Assembly: GCA_033558025.1 (NCBI GenBank)
Contig: JAUCEF010000014.1
Location: 2,728,001-2,792,000 of the forward strand
DNA length: 64,000 nucleotides
Source of the DNA: Phytophthora sp. 'mugwort'
Taxonomy: Eukaryota > Oomycota > Peronosporomycetes > Peronosporales > Peronosporaceae
Reading direction: 5' to 3'
Shown here: positions 44,409-54,737 of the stretch, piece by piece
How positions within the stretch are numbered: the first letter of the stretch is position 1
Layout of the letters: each line of letters starts with the position of its first letter
Made by a program: the position numbers and the translations under genes
Notes under the pieces: model-generated
What the model was told of the DNA's origin: nothing
What the model saw: only the letters and a program-made list of their open reading frames with translations
The model's database searches: none

Positions 44409-46127
44409 CTATGCGGTCGTGAAATCGATCACTTCGCCCGTTAGACGATCAGAAGTCAGCTCCTGCTCGCTAACTACGAGAATCAGCATATTTGTTCCCT
44501 GGCATCCTGCGTTAACACCGCTTACCTGAATCGCCTGAGGTACATCACGTTGCGTTAGGCGACTAACATCAGCAATGAGAACACGGTTAGTTAGCGACCA
44601 CGTCTGATAGTCAAGAAGACCATTTACCAGTTCAGGAGTCAGATCACCGTTAATCGAAGCAATCTTTGCGATTTCATTAGTGAAGTGGTGGAAGTCATAG
44701 TCGTGGCTGATGTCAAACGTCTGCTGGGAACCAATACGAACGTTAAAGTTGCGAATGGACGAACCAGGGTGCAGAGTCCAAGGAGCCGAATCAAACGGAC
44801 TCTGGAACTCTTGTACAGCCGCGGAAGCGAAACTACCAGTCTGCTCAGCAAAAGGAAGGAGGATTACATACTTAGCATTCTTAACAGAAGCCGATAGCTG
44901 AAGATCAAATGCAGCATTAAGCTGAGTCGATTGCTTACCAGTACCAGCGCGCTGGTAGAACCACTGAGCATAGCAATCATTGTATCGAACCTTCTTTACG
45001 GGCTTGGAGATAATAGCCTGAGGGTTCTCAAGATGCACGAATGGTACGTACAGACGAGAAGTAGTGAATGGCATGTAAGTACCATCAATAATAGGCTCAA
45101 GGGAATTGACAACAGCACCCCACGAAATACTGAACGGGGCAGAAGCAGCAAGAACGCCAGCCATAGGATTACCCGTGGAAGAAGCCGCAACCATCACAGG
45201 ACACACATTACCACTCGCGAGAGTAGTACTCGTTAGAGACATACCCTTCGTAGCGTCTACAGTGATACTAGAAGTACCCTGGTTGACTCTGAAGCGAAGG
45301 CGGATTTGTGGATTAGCCATGAGGTCGAGTTCCTTAAAGATGGGGTGGAGGTCGGTTAGCTTAACCTTTAGCATGTAGTTCCACGTTCCCATGATAGCGT
45401 TAGCAGAAGCAGCACCAGATACGAAAGCACCACGAGCCGTTTGGTTAGCAATTGTAGTAGAAGCAGCAGCTCCACCTACCGAAGGCCACGACACTGAGAA
45501 GTCATTACCAGCATTAGGAGGGTTCGACAACAGACGCTTTACAAGATCATCGTTAGGGATAGATGCTCCACCAGCGGGTCCGGTGGTAGCAAACGAAGAT
45601 GAAAATGCAGTACTGTTAGTGTATCCATCTCCAGTAGTCGAACTCGTGGCAGAGCTGTACAAAGCGGACTGAGCGGCATCAGGGAAGAGGAAGGATTCCG
45701 CTCCATGCTTATCAACGTACTGAGGACTATAGCTTGTCTGGGCACGGACATTGTTCCAAAACAGCTTGTAATCAGCCATCGAAACAATGGTCTTGCCATT
45801 GAGTTCCAGCGACATGCTATCGATAACATTCCAGTTGCCGCACTTTAGAGTAGCGCAGAAGCGATTGGCAGGCGGAGTCTGAGCGGTACCACCATTCTTC
45901 ATCGATACCTTGTATGGGAGCATGATGTAAGCATCGCGAAGACAGGCAAATCCTTCAGAACCGTTAAGCTGAGCAGTGGCATTGATAGTAATAACTCCAT
46001 TCTGATACGATCCCTGGTTAAGATCGATTACAAACGGGACACGCTTGCCGGAAGATACCTTGATCTCCGGATCGCTCTTGAGCGAGCTCTGGTACAAATA
46101 TTGGTCGGATAGTTGAGTTTCACTCAT
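44409..46127 (-). CDS. Major capsid protein (double jelly-roll)
   Basis: This is an uninterrupted 572-residue protein starting MSETQLSDQYLYQSSLKSDP. Its long beta-rich composition, the N-terminal VPFVIDLNQGSYQNGVIT and the location between FGKYKG/GIY-YIG genes and the protease match the Polinton/polinton-like virus capsid protein; length is in the usual 500-650 range. The double jelly-roll fold is inferred from the family. The gene is divergent from the protease, with about 48 nt between the start codons containing tatatgg and ctaatatag, which could serve both directions. It is one of the best preserved genes of the element. The homologue in element 1 is cut in two after codon 25. Confidence 0.9.
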   Translation of the reverse strand: MSETQLSDQYLYQSSLKSDPEIKVSSGKRVPFVIDLNQGSYQNGVITINATAQLNGSEGFACLRDAYIMLPYKVSMKNGGTAQTPPANRFCATLKCGNWNVIDSMSLELNGKTIVSMADYKLFWNNVRAQTSYSPQYVDKHGAESFLFPDAAQSALYSSATSSTTGDGYTNSTAFSSSFATTGPAGGASIPNDDLVKRLLSNPPNAGNDFSVSWPSVGGAAASTTIANQTARGAFVSGAASANAIMGTWNYMLKVKLTDLHPIFKELDLMANPQIRLRFRVNQGTSSITVDATKGMSLTSTTLASGNVCPVMVAASSTGNPMAGVLAASAPFSISWGAVVNSLEPIIDGTYMPFTTSRLYVPFVHLENPQAIISKPVKKVRYNDCYAQWFYQRAGTGKQSTQLNAAFDLQLSASVKNAKYVILLPFAEQTGSFASAAVQEFQSPFDSAPWTLHPGSSIRNFNVRIGSQQTFDISHDYDFHHFTNEIAKIASINGDLTPELVNGLLDYQTWSLTNRVLIADVSRLTQRDVPQAIQVSGVNAGCQGTNMLILVVSEQELTSDRLTGEVIDFTTA

Positions 46128-46175
46128 CGTTGATTGTATATGGTTTCTAATATAGTTTGAACGAAATTAAATATT

Positions 46176-46554
46176 ATGAGCGACCTTATCAAGCCGATCA
46201 CCAGCGACCATGATCTTATTGAACTCGCGAAAAAAATTGGAGTTCATCTGGATGGTATCTATGAATCGAATGAAATAACAAAACCTATCTCAAGAAAGGT
46301 TCATATCTGGTTTTACTTAGACCACCTAACCTTGATGTAGGACACTGGCAGGCTGCCCATAATGGTGAATTCTTCGATTCAATGGGAGAAGCAGCACCAA
46401 CGAAGTATGGTATCGGGAAGTATAATCCCAAGCAATTCCAAGGTACGTATGCAGATTACTGTGGAATAGGTGTATGCTCTGGCTATATTCCAAGCAGCAC
46501 AATAAGCCACAAGTATTTTCAAAAATGAAAGATTTAAACTTGACTATTATATAG
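46176..46554 (+). pseudogene. Adenain-like maturation protease, two frameshifts
   Basis: The start MSDLIKPITSDHDLIELAKK is open for about 36 codons. A one-base loss near 46283 shifts into the frame with LDVGHWQAAHNGEFFDSMGE (catalytic His) and KYNPKQFQ ... DYCG. A second shift near 46465, just at the catalytic Cys region, is needed to read CMLWLYSKQHNKPQ. The family (C5-like) cleaves capsid and core precursors. The same place is shifted in element 1. Confidence 0.8.
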
Positions 46555-46562
46555 AATTAACC

Positions 46563-47314
46563 ATGACTTTCAAGGAGTTATCAGTTTCATCAACAATCCC
46601 CGAGGCGAAGCTCAAGCGAGCGTTCAAGACCGGTACATTATCGCTGACTAAAGATGATCTAAGTGGGAGCGGAGCTACACTACATCTACACCCTGAATCG
46701 TACGCTAAAGCGGTCAAGCATACAAAGCGGGGAAAGGCACGCGTCTAACTATCACAAAGAAGGAAATTGGCTATCCATTCAAGCATATGCAAGGAGGTGG
46801 CATGTATGGAGCGAGTATTTGGTCCAAGATATGGGGAGGCATTAAATCAGCTTTTAAGTTCGCTAAAAATTCGGAACTATTGTCTCGCGCAGCTGATCTC
46901 GCTGTTCCCGCTCTCGCTACATATGCTGGACAGCCATCAGCGGCTATTCCAGCAAGAGCATCCATTCGTTCCATGACAGGTATTGGCGTTTATGACAGTG
47001 ATTCTGATAAAGAGGGTGGTCGTCTAACTATGACTGACGTAAAGAAGGGGGCAAAGCGAGCTCTTTCGTACGCAAAGCGAAAGGGGGTTTTAACTGATGC
47101 AGTTGATGCAGGAGAGAAGTACTTACTGAGCAAGGCGACTAAACCTGAGCATGGTGATCTAATTAAGTCTATTCGAGGTGAAGTCAGTCGTCGATATGGC
47201 GTAGGCGTTGTCAAGCCGAAGGGTAAGAAATTTGTAAAGGGGAGTCAAGAGGCTAAGGATCACATGGCTAAGATACGAGCTATGCGTAAGTCTGGCGGTT
47301 CCTTCCGTTTGTGA
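46563..47314 (+). pseudogene. Core/minor virion protein with Gly-Gly cleavage-like site, one frameshift
   Basis: The first 62 codons start MTFKELSVSSTIPEAKLKRA (46563-46748); a frameshift near 46740 joins TITKKEIGYPF and MQGGGMYGASIWSKIWGGIK (46787-47314, 175 codons open). The second part is Ala/Lys-rich and basic, ending in KKFVKGSQEAKDHMAKIRAM. Position after the protease, the amphipathic IWSKIWGGIKSAFK helix and the GGG site resemble adenovirus pX/pVI-type proteins that are cleaved during maturation. This is an inference by analogy. Its end overlaps the end of the convergent penton gene by about 35 nt. Confidence 0.7.
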
Positions 47315-48212
47315 GAAAAAAAAAAGCATTAGCTAACTTATTTTTTTGACGAAGCAACAACATGATCGAGACTGAAGTATCGCGAAAAATTACCTTCCTG
47401 TCGTTTTGATTGTATATACTAATCGTAATAGTAGATCGAGAACCGTTGTGGCAGTTCATCCAAGCATACTGACTTGGTTTATACGATATCAATTGACCAA
47501 TCTCAGCATCACCTCGATCAAATGCGCTAACAATATCGCCCGAAGCAACGTACTCATTTTTTATTAAATCACAACGAACGATGTATGAACTGGCGGGGTG
47601 AATCTGAGGAATGATGTTAGACAGCTGAGCACTTGCAACGATCGCTGAGGCAGCGGGATAGGTACCTGCGGTTGGATCAACTACCTTTCCAAACTCAACA
47701 TTATCGATAATAAGACGAGGGACGCGAGTTGTGGTAGGTAATCCAGTACCGCCAGATGAGTATAGACCAGTTGCAGGTCTTGTCCAAGTACCACCGATAG
47801 TTGGCAAAGTTGTCGGCGTAGGGGAAAAATCTACCTGACAAGCGTAATAGACACTGTTTTCACTCAGTTTTAGGTAGAAGACGTTATTTCCTGATGGGTC
47901 GATCAAAAATGCGCCAGCATTGACAAGGGCGGTCTGAATACTACGATTGATATCATCATAGGAATAAATACCATCCGGGAGAGTAATGCTGATAGTAGAG
48001 GTGGTAGCCGCAGTCGGGACTTCGATCTTGAAGCTTGTGTTTTGGAACTGCATCGCATCGATATTATATTCCGAGTTGTACATGCTGATGCTTTGGACTG
48101 CACATACTACATCACGAAAGTCAGCGGCTGAACCAGGGAACGAGTATTTCCAAGTTGAGTTGTATCCATCTTGGATTAGGTTGGTACTGTCAAGTTTGAG
48201 AAAGCTCGCCAT
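47280..48212 (-). CDS. Penton-like minor capsid protein
   Basis: This is an intact 310-residue protein starting MASFLKLDSTNLIQDGYNST. It is beta-rich throughout with conserved blocks VCAVQSISMYNSEYNIDAMQ and YDDINRSIQTALVNAGAF, and Gly/Thr/Pro loops in the middle. Place (between core protein and ATPase), length and single-jelly-roll-like composition fit the Polinton penton protein that occupies the vertices. The last about 20 residues may be read past a T-rich tract near 47310; element 1 indicates a slightly different natural end. Confidence 0.82.
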   Translation of the reverse strand: MASFLKLDSTNLIQDGYNSTWKYSFPGSAADFRDVVCAVQSISMYNSEYNIDAMQFQNTSFKIEVPTAATTSTISITLPDGIYSYDDINRSIQTALVNAGAFLIDPSGNNVFYLKLSENSVYYACQVDFSPTPTTLPTIGGTWTRPATGLYSSGGTGLPTTTRVPRLIIDNVEFGKVVDPTAGTYPAASAIVASAQLSNIIPQIHPASSYIVRCDLIKNEYVASGDIVSAFDRGDAEIGQLISYKPSQYAWMNCHNGSRSTITISIYNQNDRKVIFRDTSVSIMLLLRQKNKLANAFFFLTNGRNRQTYA

Positions 48213-48259
48213 TTTAGTTGTATATGATGTTAAGCATTTTTCCGATTGATTAATTGGAA

Positions 48260-48942
48260 TTACTCTTCCATCGCACTCGGCCTATCAAAGTTGTACCTGA
48301 TTTGTCCCTTAACGGAGTCGACGAACAACATCTGTCCTTTCTGCTCAGCCGCTTTATTGTAGTAATAGACGATCGATCGATCATCCACGCCCTTGATATT
48401 GAAGTCCTTGACCACCATCTGTAAATCACGCTTCGAATTAGCTTTTAGGATCGCTACGTACTCTGAATTCAAGCGAATCATCTTATCAGTAGCAAAGTAG
48501 CTGTGGCTAAGGAATATGGTACTCAATTTAAAATGTCTTCCACGAGTGTAATAATGTGAGAAGATATTCTTCTGGAGTAGCTATCGTTGCTATAGTCGTC
48601 TATGATAACGAGCTCAGGTTTGTTGGAACTCATTGGGGTATGACGCACTTGATCGACTTTTGGGGGCATATCTGGATCAGCAAAAGTAATGAAATCTTCC
48701 AGCTTATCTCGGAGGTATTCGTACAATTCTTGGTGTGGATTGCGCGCGATGATCGTTAGATGCGCGAACACATGAGGAGAATGCTTGAGGATGAACATAC
48801 ACAGATTGTTCTTACCGCTGAATGAGGGACCAAGGACAACCATTCTAAGTAACGTTTTGATGTCAAGCGCAAGGATGTCGCCCATGCCAGCAGACTTGAA
48901 TTTCTTTGGTAAGGAAGCGCCGAAGTCTGGAATACCGCTCAT
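48260..48942 (-). pseudogene. FtsK/HerA-type genome packaging ATPase, one frameshift
   Basis: The start MSGIPDFGASLPKKFKSAGM is the first ATG (an upstream GTG is ignored). Walker A reads VLGPSFSGKNNL (about residue 35-46), with Asn in place of Ser/Thr after GK. Walker B is ELVIIDDYSND. A one-base loss near 48575, relative to element 1, breaks the frame; beyond it YFATDKMIRLNSEYVAILKA and SKRDLQMVVKDFN continue the ATPase domain. About 225 residues in total, typical of A32/Polinton packaging ATPases. It would pump the genome into the capsid. Confidence 0.85.
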
Positions 48943-48991
48943 GATCGTGTCTTTAATCACTCGATCTGTATAGCTCGAGACAAAACCAACT

Positions 48992-50874
48992 ATGAGTTCT
49001 GGTTTCTCTTATCCCCAACCAATTTTTACATCACCTATCTATAACCCAGCATGCTATCTAGCATTGGATGCCAGTGGATATTTAACCTATGATTACGCTC
49101 AAACGCTTTATCTCGATAAGAATGATTATCGCTTGACTAATATTACAGGTATTACTCCGGGGACAGCAACACAAGGTATAGCCCTCGTTCCTGGTGTTAA
49201 TAATGATATCAGTGGAATTGGAGCACTGTCATGTAGCAGTCTAACCGTGAATGGTTCCACTGTATCATCTGCTCCCTCGTACGTTGTTCGGATCACACCT
49301 GGAACAGCCGCTATCAACATAGCACTTGTATTAGGAGCATCCGGTGAAATCGGAACGATCACCTCGCTGACAGCTACAAATATTTATGGAACGCTACAGA
49401 CTGGAGCTCAAGGCAATATTACATCACTTGGAGCACTATCAGGGCTCACAATCGCTGGCAATCTGGTTTTCACGGGTGCTTCGCGAACAGTTAGTGGTTT
49501 ATCATCGATCTCAGCAACAACGCTAACTGGGGCGCTATCTACAGCCGCTCAGACATCGATCACGTCAGTCAGAACGCTAACTAATCTCACGCTATCGACT
49601 GGAGGGGTGGGATTGAGCTGTCCGAACATCAAATTCTGGAATGCAACTACTTCACTTTACGATAATTTCAATCATTCATACTATTTAGGGGTCACCTTAG
49701 GCGGAGCTGTAGCTTCTAAAGCCCTCGTTGTAGATTCGAACAAAGATATTGGATCGATCAGATCATTAGATGCAGAAAACCTGAATGGTTCGATAAAAGT
49801 CAGCGGGGCACTTGCCGACTTCGGATCGCTCAGAATCGGAGGTACTGATGTTATAACATCATCGCGCCATATTGTCAATATCGGCAACATTACAGCTGTA
49901 GGCACCATTAACGCTTTCACGGCAATTCAAATAAATAGTACGCCTTTGTAGATGCGAGTCGGAATATATCAGCATTAAGTCTTTCTACAGGCGGTGACAT
50001 TACCTGCACCGGCTTGATTAATGGCTTTCTAGCTTACGGAAATCAATCGGCTATCACCTCTGTCGGCTCATTAACTGAGCTTGGTATTCATTCAACACCA
50101 ACCAACGAATATTTTTCAATTACCGGTTCAGGCTTGGACTATTTAGATGGATCGTATACTCGCATGTGAACTTTTACTGGAGCGAACCTCAGTGCCGTTA
50201 AATTTCAAATTGAGGTCTCCAACGGCACTAATGCAACCTCTAGCAACGCGACATGGATTGGCAATTATTCAAGCAACGATCTACGTTTTGGAACGGGAGC
50301 AACAACACGCATGACACTAACTAACTCTGGCCGCCTTGGGATTGGTACAACAACTCCATCAGCGCCAGTGCAGGTATCAAGTACCATTAGTTATACCTGG
50401 AATAGCGCGGGAAATGTCGGTTTAAACGTATATCGACTAAGAACGGACTCGGGAGCTACGGAGACTGCTACAGGTACTCCTATAACATATACAAATGTAT
50501 GTGCGATATTCAATGGTTATATTGGCTGTGAGGCCATGGTTATGCAATCAGACCGCCGCCTGAAGCAAAATATTAATCTCTACAAATCGTTGAAGGTGAA
50601 ATCCTACAACTGGAAGCAACATCCAGACAAGCCAAAAGAGCTTGGTCTAATCGCTCAGGACGTTCTTGATCAAGGGTTTTTAGATTTAGTCGCTCGGATT
50701 CCTGATAATGATACAGAGCTCAATCAAAGTAATGATCCATGGTTGGAGCCTAAAGGTGTAAAATTGCACGTAGACTACTCGAAATTGGCTGTTTATAACG
50801 TGAGGATGATCCAGGCATTGATTGATAGAGTAGATGACCAGCAAAAGCAAATCGATGAGTTGAAAAATCGCTGA
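48992..50874 (+). pseudogene. Fibre/spike protein with S74 chaperone domain, two lesions
   Basis: The first 319 codons are open (MSSGFSYPQPIFTSPIYNPA). A frameshift at about 49950 and a TGA at 50167 interrupt the rest, which is open again to the end. A short N-terminal anchor is followed by repeated blocks of the type ITSLGALSGLTIAGNLVF, indicating a trimeric beta-helical shaft. The last 190 residues contain GRLGIGTTTPS and SDRRLKQNI ... LGLIAQDV, the signature of the intramolecular chaperone/peptidase S74 domain that trimerises and cleaves itself from fibres. It is divergent from the ATPase gene. Role: host-attachment spike of a virion. Confidence 0.85.
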
Positions 50875-50886
50875 GTGAATATAGAA

Positions 50887-51146
50887 ATGGCTGCATTCAA
50901 GTTTCGAGTTTCTCAACGAAAGGGGAAAAAATATGATGCTGTGTTTGATGATGGTAGCATTGTATCTTTTGGCGCTTTGAAGCGGGATGGTACGCCTTAT
51001 CAGCAATCAAGGATTCGACACCTTTAAGAGCATTTCGTGCGTATGATCACAGCGATAAAGCGAGGCGCGAAAGATACTATAAGCGACACAAAAATAACCA
51101 TCCGATGTACTCAGCCGATTGGTTTTCAAAGAAATATCTTTGGTAG
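50887..51146 (+). pseudogene. Small virus-type protein resembling DUF5754, one frameshift
   Basis: The start MAAFKFRVSQRKGKKYDAVF with DDGSIVSFGALKRD is followed, after a one-base shift near 51020, by FRAYDHSDKARRERYYKRHK and ADWFSKKYLW-stop. This F-G-A ... R-x-x-Y-x-x-R-H-K ... S-x-x-W pattern recurs in small proteins of giant viruses, virophages and polinton-like viruses. The function is unknown. No copy was found in element 1. Confidence 0.65.
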
Positions 51147-51160
51147 TGTATAGCATAATC

Positions 51161-51397
51161 ATGGGTTGCGGTCCGAGTAAAGAGCTCAAAACCAATTTAT
51201 CTACTGATGACCCTAACCAAATCGTGGGATCGACGATGCTCCAAACTGATAGAATTATTGTTCTTGGTGATAGTGTTTTCCTCCCAACCAAAAGTCCTGA
51301 TGGCGAGTCTGCCATACTTGAAGTTAGTATCAGCGATAAAAAAATCAACATCTATCGAGGATATCGAAATAAACTCGTGCGAAGTGGTATCACTTAG
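51161..51397 (+). CDS. Small protein with myristoylation/palmitoylation motif
   Basis: This intact 78-residue protein starts MGCGPSKELKTNLSTDDPNQ. Gly2, Ser6 and Lys7 fit an N-myristoyltransferase site and Cys3 a palmitoylation site. The rest is a compact globular-looking domain (IIVLGDSVFLPTKSPDG) with no known family. An in-frame upstream ATG (51119) would bury the motif, and TATAGC lies just before the chosen ATG. The homologue in element 1 keeps MGCRPS. It is possibly a membrane-attached protein for entry, assembly or egress; this is inferred from the motif only. Confidence 0.72.
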   Translation: MGCGPSKELKTNLSTDDPNQIVGSTMLQTDRIIVLGDSVFLPTKSPDGESAILEVSISDKKINIYRGYRNKLVRSGIT

Positions 51398-51407
51398 ATT
51401 AGTGCGA

Positions 51408-51710
51408 CTAAGAGATCTTGATCGCGTGTCGTACGCCACTTGATCTTCGATCAAATAGCAACGTCTTCACTGTCTTTTTTTTCTTGGGTTGGTAGGCCCA
51501 CATACGGCCTCCCTCGGTTTGGGTTGATGCATCTACCTTCCTAATTGACTTATCGAGATCAGTGGCCCATACAGCGGCCTGAGTCTTCTGAGGGCGATCA
51601 TGAATGATAAGATTCTTCATGACAGCTTTGAGTTCAGCGACGTTGTTATCGGCGTTATCGCCATAACTACCAGCTGAGCTGGAAATAATGCGGGGGTTAA
51701 AGAAGAACAT
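51408..51710 (-). CDS. Unknown Polinton protein, 100 residues
   Basis: The frame is uninterrupted (MFFFNPRIISSSAGSYGDNA), with a central NLIIHDRPQKTQAAVWATDL and a lysine-rich end. It is homologous to the decayed frame at 17203-17460. The gene lies six bases beyond the end of the next minus-strand gene and may share its transcript. No domain is recognised. Confidence 0.65.
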   Translation of the reverse strand: MFFFNPRIISSSAGSYGDNADNNVAELKAVMKNLIIHDRPQKTQAAVWATDLDKSIRKVDASTQTEGGRMWAYQPKKKKTVKTLLFDRRSSGVRHAIKIS

Positions 51711-51715
51711 GATGT

Positions 51716-52800
51716 TTATAGTAGTCTCGTGATAATTTCTTTAAATTCTTTATCATTGATGAGACGCTTGCTGTACATATCCACTGTGAGCGACTTGAGC
51801 TGGTTGATGATACTAGGATTATCATTTCCTAACTGAATCTCCCCCTTGAGCTTGTCATACTCAGCGCGAAGTGTTTCAAGTGGATCCGTGAGCTTATCGT
51901 GGAAATTGTACTGAAGATGAGTTATGGCAAGGATCTCCTTGAACATTTTTTTATCTTCGACGCTGAGCTTATCATACGTTGGTTGATCAATATGCTGCTT
52001 ATAGACAAGCGTTCTGATCATAGCTTGGAGACTATCACTGATTTGACACTTCGGCCCACATTTGCGACGGTTAGGTTGGACAATTACAAGTGTCTTAGCA
52101 TCAAGGTCAGGATACGAATGTACTTGCTACCAAGCTGGCGATAAACGTAGGCACTCGGTGTAGCTAAGCCCTGAATCTCATTGAGATTGTAGGTTCTACC
52201 ACGTCTGACTACACCATCAAGTGGGGCTACACCTGCTCCTCTTAGACCACGACCCTTCAATCCGCTTCCACTAACCTTATTTATCATATCATTCATAACT
52301 ACTCTAACCGATTTATCATCTTGTCGATCAACAAAGTCATCTATATTGATTTGATTCTGAGCTGCAATACTGTAAGCTTTAGACTTCGCGTTGAATACAG
52401 CTTTTGTTGCCTTCATAGCTGATGCCGCTGCCCTTAGAGCTGATCGAGCTGATTTTGATCTATTTCTTTTGACTGCCTTCTTAGCCTCTTCATAACGCTT
52501 TTGCGCTTCTCCGTATGATTGGTAGGCGCGTTCAGAATCATCTTCAAGCTTCTGAGTATATGGTTCAATACCTTGTCGTCTGATATCGTGAGCCGTATTC
52601 AGGATTGCTTCATTCAATATTTTAAGATTATCATCAAGCTTTTTGCGCCTTTGCTGATCAAGTTTCTTACTTTCAACCGATGTTGCTGCTTCCTCATCAT
52701 TTGATGGGAATGGATACTCAACTTCCTTAAGATATTTATCCAAATCCTCAAATCCATCGAGCAATGACAGGAATGTATCCATCCATCTGATATTCTTCAT
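51716..52800 (-). pseudogene. Large helical unknown with GRG segment, one frameshift
   Basis: It starts MKNIRWMDTFLSLLDGFEDL, followed by a long charged helical part, an Ala/Lys-rich stretch (RSALRAAASAMKATKAVFNA) and SGSGLKGRGLRGAGVAPLDG around residue 185. A frameshift near 52110 leads to the C-terminus (PTYDKLSVEDKKMFKEIL ... EIQLGNDNPSIINQLKSL). The G-N-D-N-P ... L-K-x-L ending resembles a motif in proteins common to polinton-like viruses and virophages whose function is unknown. Total about 360 residues. Confidence 0.68.
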
Positions 52801-52845
52801 CAATCCCTTCCACGCCTCTCCAGATACTTGCTTGTGTTTTTCATT

Positions 52846-54265
52846 TCAAATATTCAATGGTCTGGTTAGAGATGGCTCACCAAAGTAGTATTCATGATGA
52901 GTTTTAACATTACCCTTAGCCTCAACGACAGGTTTGAGTCTTAACGGGATTTTAAAATCTTTAGAATTGATTTGCCTGTAATAATCAGTTAAGATTTTTT
53001 TAGCATCATTGTCGGCGTTAGATAGACTTTGATTCATATCTTCATCAATTCCAGACATTATACCTTGGCGTGCCTCGCCTACGCCTTCTGTGAAATCATT
53101 CGCATCAATTTCTTTGTCCTCATCACCGGTCATCTCTAAGTCAAGACCTTTCGCTCTGACCATATCTACAAATGATTTGAGCGTAAGTTGCCAATTGACC
53201 TTCTTGGTGATAGCCGGCTTCATTTGTTTACTTTCCTTACCGAAAACACCAATAGTACTTCCCTTGATCCAAACATAACCATTAGCATCAAAAGGGGTTG
53301 CTTTGTTGGTTCCTTTGAGGATAGGAACAATCTTCTTCATTAAACCATTGGATTCAAGTAGTTCCTTGTTTTTAGCAACGATCAAATACATTCTTAACTT
53401 ACTATCAGCCTGATCAGAAGTTGTGGATGTTGAATTATCGAAGAGAAAACTGTCTTCAAGCCGCTGTTTGCTTTGTTTATAATCAAGCGGTGTGCTTGAT
53501 AGGCTACGCTTATTACCAATAAGCCTCTCCCATACCTGATGCGGTGCATTTTTATCCTCTTTACCCATCTCATTTCGCTCACGTTTCTCATTGACATAAC
53601 TGAGGAATCTAACATCGTTTGTGATGACGAATCCAATATGATCGTATGTCTCTTCCCAATCAATGCTTGGAACTAAAACAATCTTGTTCAATCTAATACT
53701 GTATGTCTTAGCTCCGTTTCCAATATAATACTTCGTTAGCTGACGTCCATTAGAAGCAAGGGGATGAATACCGAGTTGAGCAAGAATCGGATAAACCTCA
53801 AATATTTCCCCAACCGCTTTCTTAAATTCGCTTTGAGAGATTTGCTCATCATCGCTAAATAGAGTATCAACTGTTGGTGATTCATCCTCACCAACCGCGA
53901 CATCTGATGTAATTGGTCGCCTTGAACGTTTTGATCATGTTTTTCAACACGAGGAGTGTTAGTTCCATTTTCTACTGTTCTAGCACTATTATCCACTCCA
54001 ACATCTACCATAACGGGGCGAACATTTACTTCAGGATCGGTTAAGACCTCAGGGTTTTTGTTGGAGTTTTCATTATTCAGATTTTTTTTAAGTCTGATTG
54101 AGCAATCGCCTGATCAATAATATCATTCAAGGTTTGCTTAACTTCTGTTGGAACAGGCTGATCGGGTCCAACACTCATATCAGTCTGAGTAGATTCAGTT
54201 GATTTCTTCGCTACAGTAGTGATACCATTGGTGATATCAGTCGCCCACGATGCGCCTTCATACAT
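52846..54265 (-). pseudogene. Large unknown Polinton protein, frameshifted
   Basis: The first frame begins MYEGASWATDITNGITTVAK (54265). A shift at the A8 run near 54085 and another near 53900 lead into EIFEVYPILAQLGIHPLASN and the long open part to 52846 (ITNDVRFLSYVNEKRERNEM, KKVNWQLTLKSFVDMVRAKG, ending LTRPLNI). The last 281 codons are open but without an ATG start (TTG at 53691), so they are part of this larger gene. A charged leader (QREQKRQELLERSQRRVRQA) may extend it upstream to about 54350. No domain is recognised. Confidence 0.62.
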
Positions 54266-54407
54266 TTCGCGCTTCGCATTAGCTTGACGAACACGACGTT
54301 GAGATCGTTCAAGAAGCTCCTGACGTTTCTGCTCTCTCTGAGCGAGGATGTGAAATTAAGGAACATTGTGTCTATATGTTGTGATCCATAAAAAAATAAG
54401 TAGACAA

Positions 54408-54698
54408 TTACCAGTAGCTCGGCATGACCGAGTCATGTCTAAAGCGTGAGTAGGAATGACAGATATGATTTCTCCTATTGAGAAGACTTAGATAGCGGTC
54501 CTTGATACAATGGAATGGAACTCCAAATATCGCTTCTAACTCGTGTTGATACTTACGATTTACTACTGTTTTACGAAAATTGGCTACTGCATCAAGGTTC
54601 ATTAGTTCGTTCTTTATTCGGCTTACCTCCTGGATAATCCATAGCTTACGCTGAAGCTTAGCAAGCTCACGGTCCTTTTCTAAACAGCTGGAACACAT
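54408..54698 (-). CDS. Unknown protein with CxxC and coiled coil, 96 residues
   Basis: The start MCSSCLEKDRELAKLQRKLW was chosen over an upstream ATG because homology to element 1 begins here and GATATATAG lies about 20 nt before it. A short coiled coil is followed by NFRKTVVNRKYQHELEAIFG and FHCIKDRYLSLLNRRNHIC. The conserved Cys pairs could bind metal. Function unknown. Confidence 0.6.
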   Translation of the reverse strand: MCSSCLEKDRELAKLQRKLWIIQEVSRIKNELMNLDAVANFRKTVVNRKYQHELEAIFGVPFHCIKDRYLSLLNRRNHICHSYSRFRHDSVMPSYW

Positions 54699-54737
54699 TA
54701 TGAAGGGATTACTATATATCAAGTCATATATTTCCAA

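Noticed and set aside
44685..45672. Several plus-strand open frames opposite the capsid gene
   Set aside because: They are shadows of the intact 572-codon capsid frame with no domain of their own.
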